Part shown: positions 1 through 5,811 of the stretch, piece after piece | How the letters are laid out: each line of letters opens with the position of its first letter | Position numbering within the stretch: the first letter of the stretch is position 1 | From: an uncultured Murdochiella sp. | GTDB taxonomy: Bacteria; Bacillota; Clostridia; Tissierellales; Peptoniphilaceae | Length of the DNA: 10,518 nucleotides | Assembly (NCBI RefSeq): GCF_902488755.1 | Contig: NZ_CABTXF010000042.1 | Location: forward strand, 1-10,518 | Reading direction: 5' to 3' | Position numbers and translations under genes: made by a program | The notes under the pieces: generated by a model | The model's database searches: none | The model's input: the letters and a program-made list of their open reading frames with translations, nothing else | Told to the model about the DNA's origin: nothing

Positions 1-31
1 CGCCGAATTGCCGAAAGTCTTTTCCGGATAA

Positions 32-117
32 TGCCGAGGACCGGAATCGAACCGGTACGATCGGTAAGGATCGAGGGATTTTAAGTCCCTTGCGTCTGCC
101 AATTCCGCCACCCCGGC
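32..117 (-). tRNA. tRNA-Leu (anticodon UAA)
   Basis: The minus strand folds as a class II tRNA of 86 nt. The acceptor arms GCCGGGG and CCTCGGC pair with one G-T wobble, and the discriminator base is A. The anticodon stem AGGGA/TCCCT encloses the loop CTTAAAA, giving anticodon TAA, which reads UUA/UUG leucine codons. A variable arm and a T-loop GGTTCGATTCC are visible. The 3' CCA is not encoded; the genome continues TTA after the discriminator. The gene starts 4 nt after tRNA-Asn, so the two are almost certainly one transcript. Confidence 0.97.
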
Positions 118-121
118 AAAA

Positions 122-194
122 CGCCTTGTGTAGGACTCGAACCTACGACAACGCGGTTAACAGCCGCGCGCTCTACCAGCTGAGCTAACAAGGC
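122..194 (-). tRNA. tRNA-Asn (anticodon GUU)
   Basis: The minus strand gives a 73-nt cloverleaf. The acceptor stem is GCCTTGT/ACAAGGC, the D-arm carries AGCTCAGCTGGTAGAGC, the anticodon loop CTGTTAA gives GTT, and the T-arm contains GGTTCGAGTCC. The discriminator is G, as expected for asparagine. CCA is not encoded. It is the first tRNA of a two-gene unit and lies about 76 nt downstream of the predicted transcription start. Confidence 0.97.
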
Positions 195-197
195 ATA

Positions 198-270
198 GCG
201 ATGAATCTCATCGCCGCTACGTATTATCTGCGCACCATCCGGCGGAAGAACCGTCGGTTTTGGTAGCGAC
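198..270 (-). other. structured leader of the tRNA-Asn/Leu transcript
   Basis: Between the predicted start near 270 and tRNA-Asn, the transcript can form an 8-bp outer stem (GTCGCTAC at 270-263 with GTAGCGGC at 220-213, one U-G pair). This encloses a hairpin CCGACGG-TTCTT-CCGCCGG at 257-239 with one mismatch. A second hairpin, GCGATGA-GAT-TCATCGC (214-198), ends 3 nt before the tRNA and shares two bases with the outer stem. The pairings are seen in the sequence. A function in 5' processing or stability is inference, and the folding is hand-made. Confidence 0.4.
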
Positions 271-276
271 TTGTAC

Positions 277-305
277 ATTATAGCAACGTTCTTCGGGGAA
301 TGCAA
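277..305 (-). promoter_or_regulatory. sigma-A-type promoter for the tRNA pair
   Basis: On the minus strand a -35 box TTGCAT (305-300) is followed by exactly 17 nt and a perfect -10 box TATAAT (282-277). This predicts transcription starting around 270-271, about 76 nt before tRNA-Asn. The region between the racemase stop (413) and this promoter shows no convincing intrinsic terminator, so some read-through from the upstream genes is also possible. Confidence 0.8.
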
Positions 306-412
306 GAGTGATTCATTGTTTTTTCTCTTTGTTTTTTCTGGTAGGAGAAAAAGTATAAATCTTAGTTATAGCAAGGCTTACGGGGTATTTTTCCGCTCTA
401 TTCCCTCTTTTT

Positions 413-1225
413 TTACAGTGAGGAGCACTCTATCTGTACCGTTTTTTGCTCATCCATTCGGATTTCTCCGCCAATCCGTACTTCCTCTCCGGACGGACCG
501 TCTCCCAAAGAAAGCTCTATGGTTCCGCGGGGCTGCTTGAGGAGAACCGGTTTTTCCCGTAGGTTCCAAGTGTCTTTTTTTGCCACGGCAACAGCAAAAC
601 TACCCGAACCGCAGGATCCCTCACGATACAAGGTATCTGCCTTAGTGACGTACACATAAGGCACCATTTCCTTCCGATTTTCCGCTAAAAACATCATGCC
701 GTATGCCTCAGTGGGATAGTTCTGTTTGAGGAAAGGCAGTACACGGCGCACAAATGCCTCGTCCTCCTCACGATTTGGTAAAAGAATGTGGAGGATACCC
801 GATAAATGCACAGCCGTATAGGATACACCCTCAAGTGGTATGGGCAAAATGGCAATGGGCTTTGGCAAAGCGATTTCTGCACAGAGCCGTTTTGTATCCA
901 CGTGAACAGCAAGCGGACGGGATGCACCGCTTACCATTACCTCCTCCGTAACTCTCCCTTCCCGCTTTTTCAAAAGCGCCTGCAATAAGCCGAGTGAGCG
1001 AGACGCATTTCCGCAAAACTCCCCACCCATCATGTCCATGCGTAGGGGCACTCCCTTTTCATTGAAAGTAATAAAGCCCACCTGCTCAATATCGGTATCC
1101 ACCTGTTCCATCAGACTTCGCCCGATGGCAACACGCTCTTCAACAGGCGTAGGCGTAAACACAAACGCAGTTATATTTCCGGCGGGATCAACGCGCTGAT
1201 ACGTAATCGTTCTCTTCATCTTCAT
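413..1225 (-). CDS. DapF-superfamily PLP-independent amino-acid racemase, CntK/histidine-racemase-like
   Basis: This 270-residue protein has the two-lobed diaminopimelate-epimerase fold signature, with one catalytic cysteine per lobe: Cys71 in GGEFCGNASRS and Cys205 in EGSCGSGSF. In this family the cysteine pair removes and re-adds the alpha proton of a free amino acid without a cofactor. True DapF normally has a GND motif near the N-terminus, CGNGIRC, and ERGxGET before ACGTG. Here these read DPAGNITAF, CGNASRS and LYREGSCGSG. The pattern EQVGFI, EFCGNA, NSCGSG-type and QPxG motifs matches what I recall of CntK, the histidine racemase of staphylopine synthesis, and related PLP-independent histidine racemases. 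Family assignment is firm; histidine as substrate is inference. The start ATG overlaps the phospholipase stop as ATGA, and AGAGGG lies 6 nt upstream, so translational coupling is likely. No metallophore synthase or transporter lies nearby in the window. Confidence 0.85.
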   Translation of the reverse strand: MKMKRTITYQRVDPAGNITAFVFTPTPVEERVAIGRSLMEQVDTDIEQVGFITFNEKGVPLRMDMMGGEFCGNASRSLGLLQALLKKREGRVTEEVMVSGASRPLAVHVDTKRLCAEIALPKPIAILPIPLEGVSYTAVHLSGILHILLPNREEDEAFVRRVLPFLKQNYPTEAYGMMFLAENRKEMVPYVYVTKADTLYREGSCGSGSFAVAVAKKDTWNLREKPVLLKQPRGTIELSLGDGPSGEEVRIGGEIRMDEQKTVQIECSSL

Positions 1226-2085
1226 CTTCTTCCCTCTCGACAGGACAAAAAGGATGAAATCTGTTCTGCATCATGCCATCCTGCCTCATAGAGCTTCTCA
1301 AGCGACTGCTTGTCTCTTCGCAGTGTATCCACGCCAAACGTATCTTTTGGGGACAACAGCAATAGCTTTCCCTCTTCACGATAGCGCTTTGCCAACTCTA
1401 CCTTTTGATTATAGATTTCGGCACGCACACAAAACGCCTTCGCTGCCAAGGGATACTCCTGTTGAATATGACGGGCAATACGACGATCTCTGTCCGGTTT
1501 TCGGATGGTATCCTCCGGCTTGGTTAAAATCAGGATGACACGATCACATCCTTCTGAAAACGCCTTTTCCAGTGGAATGCAATCACTTACTGCGCCATCA
1601 TAATACGCTACCCCATTAAGCGTAACGGGTCGACAGAAATGCGGCAACGCCGAAGAGGCTTTGAAAATGTCATAGTGATCCTGCCGTATCTCCTTTTTCA
1701 AAAAATAGTGTGGCTTGCCCGTTTCCGCATTAGTGGCAACAACGATAAGATCCATGGGATTCTTATGCAGTGTTTCATAGTCTAATGGATCTTCTCCATC
1801 TGCATTACTTAATGTGCCATACACATAATCCAAATCGACCGCATTGCGATGACGAAGAAAACGCCAAAAGCTCATATATTCTTTACGGAAAGAATAATCG
1901 GTATAAAAACGATGATTTCTTCCCCTTTGCTGCGCAAGAAAAGAGGCAAGGTTGGCACTGCCGGCAGAAACGCCGACTCCCAAATCAAACGTAATGCCTT
2001 CCTGTAAGCAATAATCAAAGATACCTGCGCCGTAAATATCGCGCATACCTCCTCCGATATCGATAATCCCAACCTTTTCCTTCAT
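1222..2085 (-). CDS. patatin-like phospholipase, YjjU-like
   Basis: This 287-residue protein has all the patatin landmarks. A glycine-rich oxyanion-hole loop DIGGGMRDIYGAG lies at residues 9-21, the nucleophile elbow GVSAGS at 38-43 makes Ser40 the catalytic serine, and the dyad motif DGA at 163-165 supplies Asp163. The layout, with SSALPHF before the DGA motif and a C-terminal alpha/beta tail, resembles E. coli YjjU and the bacterial patatin-like family. Such enzymes hydrolyse acyl esters of lipids, but the substrate here is unknown. There is no signal peptide or membrane segment, so it should act in the cytoplasm or at the inner membrane face. An AAAGGAGG site (2093-2100) sits 7 nt before the ATG. 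The gene begins 19 nt after the malQ stop and overlaps the racemase start by 4 nt. It could be co-transcribed with malQ. Confidence 0.9.
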   Translation of the reverse strand: MKEKVGIIDIGGGMRDIYGAGIFDYCLQEGITFDLGVGVSAGSANLASFLAQQRGRNHRFYTDYSFRKEYMSFWRFLRHRNAVDLDYVYGTLSNADGEDPLDYETLHKNPMDLIVVATNAETGKPHYFLKKEIRQDHYDIFKASSALPHFCRPVTLNGVAYYDGAVSDCIPLEKAFSEGCDRVILILTKPEDTIRKPDRDRRIARHIQQEYPLAAKAFCVRAEIYNQKVELAKRYREEGKLLLLSPKDTFGVDTLRRDKQSLEKLYEAGWHDAEQISSFLSCREGRR

Positions 2086-2104
2086 TCCTGCTCCTCCTTT
2101 GCTA

Positions 2105-3814
2105 TCAACGGCCGTACAGGTTTTTTAACGCGCGTATTTTTTGAATGATGGACTTGTCCGCATATTCCGCCGGAAGACGCCACTTCCAATTGCCGCCGAT
2201 GGTTCCGGGCAAATTGGTGCGTGTACGCGCATCCGTCCATAGCACATCCTGCATTTGGAAAATACACAAGTCCGCAACCGTAGAGGCTGCCGCACGAAGA
2301 AGTCCCCAATGAACGCCTTCCGATTGGTGCAAGGCAAAATAGGAACCGACCAGATATTGAATATGGGCATCTAAGTTCTCCCACCAAGCGCGAAGCGGTT
2401 CGCTGTCATGTGTTCCCGTATAGATACTTGTGCGTTGCGGAAAACGATGAGGAAGATAATCGGAATCTGCGCATCCACCGAAGGCAAACTGAATGGGCTT
2501 CATGCCCGGAAATCCGGTTTTTTCGCGCAAGGAAATGACCTCATCGGAAAGCACACCCAGATCCTCTACCAGTACCGGCAGCGCTCCAAGCTCGTTTTGA
2601 AGCGTTTCAAACAGATCCATGCCCGGACCGGGTTCCCAATGCCCATTTCTCGCCGTCTCTTCCTGCGCAGGAACGGTCCAATAATGAGCAAAACCGATAA
2701 AATGGTCTAAACGAAGGATATCGTAGAGACGCAAATTGGCGCGAAAACGCGCGACCCAAAAATCGTACTTTCTCTCCGCCATGCGATCCCAACGATAGAT
2801 GGGATTGCCCCAACGCTGTCCATCCGCTGTAAACGCATCCGGTGGAGCTCCGGCAACTACGGTAGGATATCCTTTGTCATCCAAGTAAAATTGATCCCGA
2901 TTTGCCCATACATCCGAGCTGTCGTGCGCAACGTAAATTGGTAAATCACCAATGAACGATATGCCTGCCTCATGCGCATAGTTCTGTAACGCACGCCACT
3001 GACGAAAAAAATGATACTGCATGAACACTTGAAAAAGAATATCCTTCTCGTGCGCTTCGCGAAACGCCGAAAGCGCATCTTCGTGACGGTCGCGGTATTC
3101 TTCCTGCCACTCGGTCCATTGCACATCGAAATGCTCCGCTTTGAGTGCTTGAAACAAAGCATAATCTTCAATCCATTCCTGATTCTCTTCGCGAAATGCC
3201 GAAAGCGTCTCCGGAGAACCGTAGTCGCCTTCCAATCGAGAATAGCCGACGCTTTCTTCTTGCTCGTTTGTCACTCTCTCCTGTTCCCCCATTGCACGTG
3301 CAAATGCGCGACGAAGCAGACGATAGCGCTGATTATAGAGCAAAGAATACGTAATGTACTCTTTTTCCTCTCCAAAAGGAATGGCATCTAACTCCTCAAT
3401 TTCCAGCAGACCGTCGGCACATAAGAAATCGAGATCAATAAAATAGGGGTTGCCGGCGATTCCGGAAAAACTCTGATAAGGAGAATCCCCGTAGCTGGTT
3501 GGTCCCAAGGGCAGAATTTGCCAATATCGTATTCCTGCATCCCGAAGAAAGTCACAAAACCGGTACGCTTCTTTTCCAAAGGTACCGATTCCGTAATGAG
3601 AAGGTAACGAGAATATCGGAAGAATAACACCCATTCCCCGTTTATAGTGAACCATCTCCAACTCCGGAGGATAACACGTCCGCTGTTCTTGAAGGTTCCG
3701 GTCGGCAGACCAGAACGTAAAGGACTCTTCCTCTGTTCCGGCATCGGAAAACAAAGAGACGCCGTCCGACGGCGTCTCTTGAATTGTATTTTGTTCGTTG
3801 AATCGATACTCCAT
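2105..3814 (-). CDS. malQ: 4-alpha-glucanotransferase (amylomaltase, GH77)
   Basis: MalQ transfers 1,4-alpha-glucan segments between maltodextrins in the cytoplasm, releasing glucose. Counting from the ATG at 3814 (569 residues), the GH77 core starts near residue 60 with the substrate-loop region SLPSHYGIG. The three catalytic carboxylates are all present: nucleophile Asp370 in RLDHFIGF, acid/base Glu417 in VEDLG, and transition-state Asp470 in YTGTHDSEP. Usual MalQ proteins of this type are about 500 residues, so the first 53 residues are an acidic extra segment. I chose ATG 3814 because GAGG lies 6 nt upstream. A TTG at 3826 is in frame but has no good site. ATG 3655 (GGAG 6 nt upstream) would give a 516-residue core-only protein and is a real alternative, because a terminator-like hairpin sits inside the extension. 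The gene follows the ABC ATPase, which supports maltodextrin as the transported sugar. Confidence 0.93.
   Translation of the reverse strand: MEYRFNEQNTIQETPSDGVSLFSDAGTEEESFTFWSADRNLQEQRTCYPPELEMVHYKRGMGVILPIFSLPSHYGIGTFGKEAYRFCDFLRDAGIRYWQILPLGPTSYGDSPYQSFSGIAGNPYFIDLDFLCADGLLEIEELDAIPFGEEKEYITYSLLYNQRYRLLRRAFARAMGEQERVTNEQEESVGYSRLEGDYGSPETLSAFREENQEWIEDYALFQALKAEHFDVQWTEWQEEYRDRHEDALSAFREAHEKDILFQVFMQYHFFRQWRALQNYAHEAGISFIGDLPIYVAHDSSDVWANRDQFYLDDKGYPTVVAGAPPDAFTADGQRWGNPIYRWDRMAERKYDFWVARFRANLRLYDILRLDHFIGFAHYWTVPAQEETARNGHWEPGPGMDLFETLQNELGALPVLVEDLGVLSDEVISLREKTGFPGMKPIQFAFGGCADSDYLPHRFPQRTSIYTGTHDSEPLRAWWENLDAHIQYLVGSYFALHQSEGVHWGLLRAAASTVADLCIFQMQDVLWTDARTRTNLPGTIGGNWKWRLPAEYADKSIIQKIRALKNLYGR
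3653..3669 (-). promoter_or_regulatory. alternative malQ start and ribosome binding site
   Basis: An in-frame ATG at 3655-3653 stands directly before the conserved GH77 N-terminus. GGAG (3665-3662) lies 6 nt upstream of it. If this is the real start, MalQ is 516 residues, the length expected for the family, and the hairpin at 3754-3780 becomes a normal intergenic terminator. I saw no strong promoter between that hairpin and this ATG. Confidence 0.4.
3747..3780 (-). terminator. terminator-like hairpin after malK, inside the malQ 5' frame
   Basis: The minus strand carries a perfect inverted repeat with 13-bp arms, AAGAGACGCCGTC and GACGGCGTCTCTT, around one central base (3754-3780). It is immediately followed by TGTTTT, so the run reads CTCTTTGTTTT. 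It begins about 47 nt after the malK stop. This has the form of an intrinsic terminator for the transporter operon, yet it lies in the open N-terminal extension of malQ. It could be the operon terminator, a partial attenuator, or a coding-region hairpin opened by translating ribosomes. Confidence 0.65.
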
Positions 3815-3820
3815 GTTTTT

Positions 3821-3824
3821 CCTC
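3821..3824 (-). promoter_or_regulatory. malQ ribosome binding site (chosen start)
   Basis: GAGG at 3824-3821 lies 6 nt (AAAAAC) before ATG 3814-3812. It sits just after the malK TAA stop (3829-3827), and this arrangement would couple malQ translation to malK. It favours ATG 3814 over the TTG at 3826. Confidence 0.6.
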
Positions 3825-3826
3825 AA

Positions 3827-4912
3827 TTAAATGCGCTGCTTGGTTTCCCCGTCAAAATAATGCATGGCCTCAGCGTCAAAAGCAAACTCCTCCGCCTGAC
3901 CTTGCGTAAAATTATAATGACCCGGCATGGTCATGACAAGGTCTTTGCCGCTGGGCAGCTTAACAAAGAGAGATTGCTCCTTGCCTAAGTTTTCGATGAC
4001 ATCAACATGAATGCCGAAGCGATTCTTCTCCGTTTTCTCTTTGCTGAGGAAACGTTCCGAGCGAATGCCGGCGATGACCTTCTTGCCTTCATAGGCGTTT
4101 AGACGAATCGCGTCGGCAGCGGACGGTTCAATACAAACCTCATCATTTTCGGTTCGGAAAGCACCGTTTACCATCGTTCCTTCAATCAAATTCATCGTCG
4201 GCGATCCAATGAATTGCGCCACAAAGGTATTTGCCGGCGTATTGTAAAATTCATCCGGAGATCCCGCTTGTTGAATTTGCCCTTTGTCCAACAAAATAAT
4301 TTTCGTCGCCATCGTCATCGCTTCCGTCTGGTCGTGCGTAACGTAGATGGTCGTGGTTTTCATCTGTTGGTGAATACGCACCAGCTCAATGCGCATGTGT
4401 TCGCGCAGTTTAGCATCCAAATTGGACAGCGGCTCATCCATCAGGAAAATCCCCGGATTGCGGACAATAGCGCGTCCAAGCGCAACACGCTGACGCTGAC
4501 CGCCGGAAATGTCCGAAGGACGTGAGTAAAGATAATTCTCAATTTGCAAGAGTTTTGCCGCATCTTTCACGCGCTTGTCAATGATGCCCTTACGCTCTTT
4601 GCGCATTTTCAGCGAAAACGCCATGTTATCGTATACCGTCATGTGCGGATAAAGCGCATAACTTTGGAAAACCATGGCAATGTCGCGATCCTTAGGAGGT
4701 ACCTGATTAACCACACGATCACCGAAGATCAATTCTCCCTCGGTTATGGAGTTCAACCCCGCAATCATGCGCAGCAGGGTACTTTTTCCGCATCCGGACG
4801 GACCTAAAATGACACAGAAATCGCGGCTCTTAATTTCCAAATTGATGTGACGGAGCGTAAATTCTTCTCGTCCTTCATATTTTTTCCCGATATTCTTCAT
4901 TAATACCTGCAT
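3827..4912 (-). CDS. malK: sugar ABC transporter ATP-binding protein (MalK/MsmK/UgpC type)
   Basis: This is the 361-residue energising subunit of a CUT1-type carbohydrate importer. It works as a cytoplasmic homodimer docked on the EAA loops of the two permeases. The nucleotide-binding domain fills residues 1-235: Walker A GPSGCGKST at 37-45, Q-loop near VFQSYALYPH, signature ISGGQRQRVALGRA from 135, Walker B IFLMDE at 155-160 and switch His193 in VTHDQTEAMT. The C-terminal part (from FIGSPTMNLIEG on, including GIRSERF) is the TOBE/OB regulatory domain. The length is normal for the family. The ATG lies 4 nt after the malG stop, with AAGGA inside the malG 3' end. Some MsmK-type ATPases serve several transporters; linkage to malE, malF, malG and malQ here argues for a maltodextrin role. 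No defect is seen. Confidence 0.96.
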   Translation of the reverse strand: MQVLMKNIGKKYEGREEFTLRHINLEIKSRDFCVILGPSGCGKSTLLRMIAGLNSITEGELIFGDRVVNQVPPKDRDIAMVFQSYALYPHMTVYDNMAFSLKMRKERKGIIDKRVKDAAKLLQIENYLYSRPSDISGGQRQRVALGRAIVRNPGIFLMDEPLSNLDAKLREHMRIELVRIHQQMKTTTIYVTHDQTEAMTMATKIILLDKGQIQQAGSPDEFYNTPANTFVAQFIGSPTMNLIEGTMVNGAFRTENDEVCIEPSAADAIRLNAYEGKKVIAGIRSERFLSKEKTEKNRFGIHVDVIENLGKEQSLFVKLPSGKDLVMTMPGHYNFTQGQAEEFAFDAEAMHYFDGETKQRI

Positions 4913-4916
4913 CGCA

Positions 4917-5807
4917 TCATCCTTTCACCGAACCGGAAGATAGTCCGGATACCAATTGTTTTTGCAGCATGATAAATAACGTGACAATGGGCAGCGCCGT
5001 CAGCAGACCGCCGGCAGCAAAAAGAGGCTGGCGCATTGTACGTGTATCGTCAATCAAAGTCTGTAAGCCCGTAGCCAGTGTGTATTCCGATGGACTTGTC
5101 AACAACACCTTAGGCAGCATGTAGTCCGTAAACGGCGCAATAAACGCCCACAAGGCGATAATGGCAAGCATCGGACGAACAATTGGCGTGATAATCATAC
5201 GGAATACTTGGAAATTGGAGCATCCGTCCATACGAGCAGCCTCATCCAACTCCGTGGAAATGGAATCGATATAGCCCTTCATGATCAGCGTATTGTTCGC
5301 GATGCCGCCTGCCGAATAAATGAGTACCAACATCATCTGTCTGGTAAACGGCGGAATGACACCGGAAATAATCTGATGCATGGTAAAGTAGGCTGTAATT
5401 CCCGCAAATGTAGGAATCACCTGAATAAGAAGAATGGTCAAAAGCGACCCCCTCTTAAACTTAAAGCGAAAACGTGAATACGCATATCCGGTAAACGCAA
5501 CGACCAACGTTTGAATGATGGCGGATGCCACACCGATAAACACCGTATTCTTTAGCCAGGAAAGATATTGCGTATCCTGAAACAGATCGCGGAAATTATT
5601 CAGTGAAAACTCATATCTGCCGTTCAAGATAAGATATTTTCCCTGTGCGCCATTAAACGAGGAAATGATAATCTGCAGTATAGGCCAAAGCACAATGAAT
5701 GCCCACAGCACTAAGACAGCGTATGTGACACCCACGCCGACACGACCAACCGGCGTTAATGGCTGCTGGTCCTTCAAATAAAAATTCTGTCCTTTTTTCT
5801 TCCGCAT
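4917..5807 (-). CDS. malG: sugar ABC transporter permease, MalG type
   Basis: This 296-residue inner-membrane permease has about six hydrophobic helices, the first at roughly residues 26-50. The conserved cytoplasmic EAA loop, ELDEAARMDGCSNFQVF, starts near residue 187 and is the contact site for MalK. The protein ends GLSSGSVKG, typical of MalG C-termini. The reading frame stays open back to 5918, but I place the start at ATG 5807: it gives the normal MalG beginning with a short basic stretch (MRKKKG), it is preceded by GGAGGG at 8 nt, and it follows the malF stop by 4 nt. The longer frame would overlap malF by over 100 nt and add an unlikely N-terminus. Together with MalF it forms the translocation pore. 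Confidence 0.95.
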   Translation of the reverse strand: MRKKKGQNFYLKDQQPLTPVGRVGVGVTYAVLVLWAFIVLWPILQIIISSFNGAQGKYLILNGRYEFSLNNFRDLFQDTQYLSWLKNTVFIGVASAIIQTLVVAFTGYAYSRFRFKFKRGSLLTILLIQVIPTFAGITAYFTMHQIISGVIPPFTRQMMLVLIYSAGGIANNTLIMKGYIDSISTELDEAARMDGCSNFQVFRMIITPIVRPMLAIIALWAFIAPFTDYMLPKVLLTSPSEYTLATGLQTLIDDTRTMRQPLFAAGGLLTALPIVTLFIMLQKQLVSGLSSGSVKG

Positions 5808-5811
5808 AGCG

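Noticed and set aside
306..412. Intrinsic terminator after the racemase gene
   Set aside because: Only a weak A/T hairpin (TTTTTCT/AGAAAAA) is present, with no T-run after it on the minus strand.
413..1225. Reading the racemase gene as true diaminopimelate epimerase (dapF)
   Set aside because: The GND, CGNGIRC and GxGETxACGTG motifs of DapF are replaced; only the paired cysteines are shared.
1222..2085. Patatin as an anti-phage effector (CapV type)
   Set aside because: No cyclic-nucleotide synthase or other defence gene is nearby, and the sequence resembles the YjjU group.
3055..3207. Near-identical 21-nt repeats (20 of 21) at 3055-3075 and 3187-3207 within malQ
   Set aside because: They encode two similar LSAFRE stretches, but the sequence between them looks like the normal GH77 helical region. 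I take it as chance or ordinary codon similarity rather than a duplication or mobile repeat.
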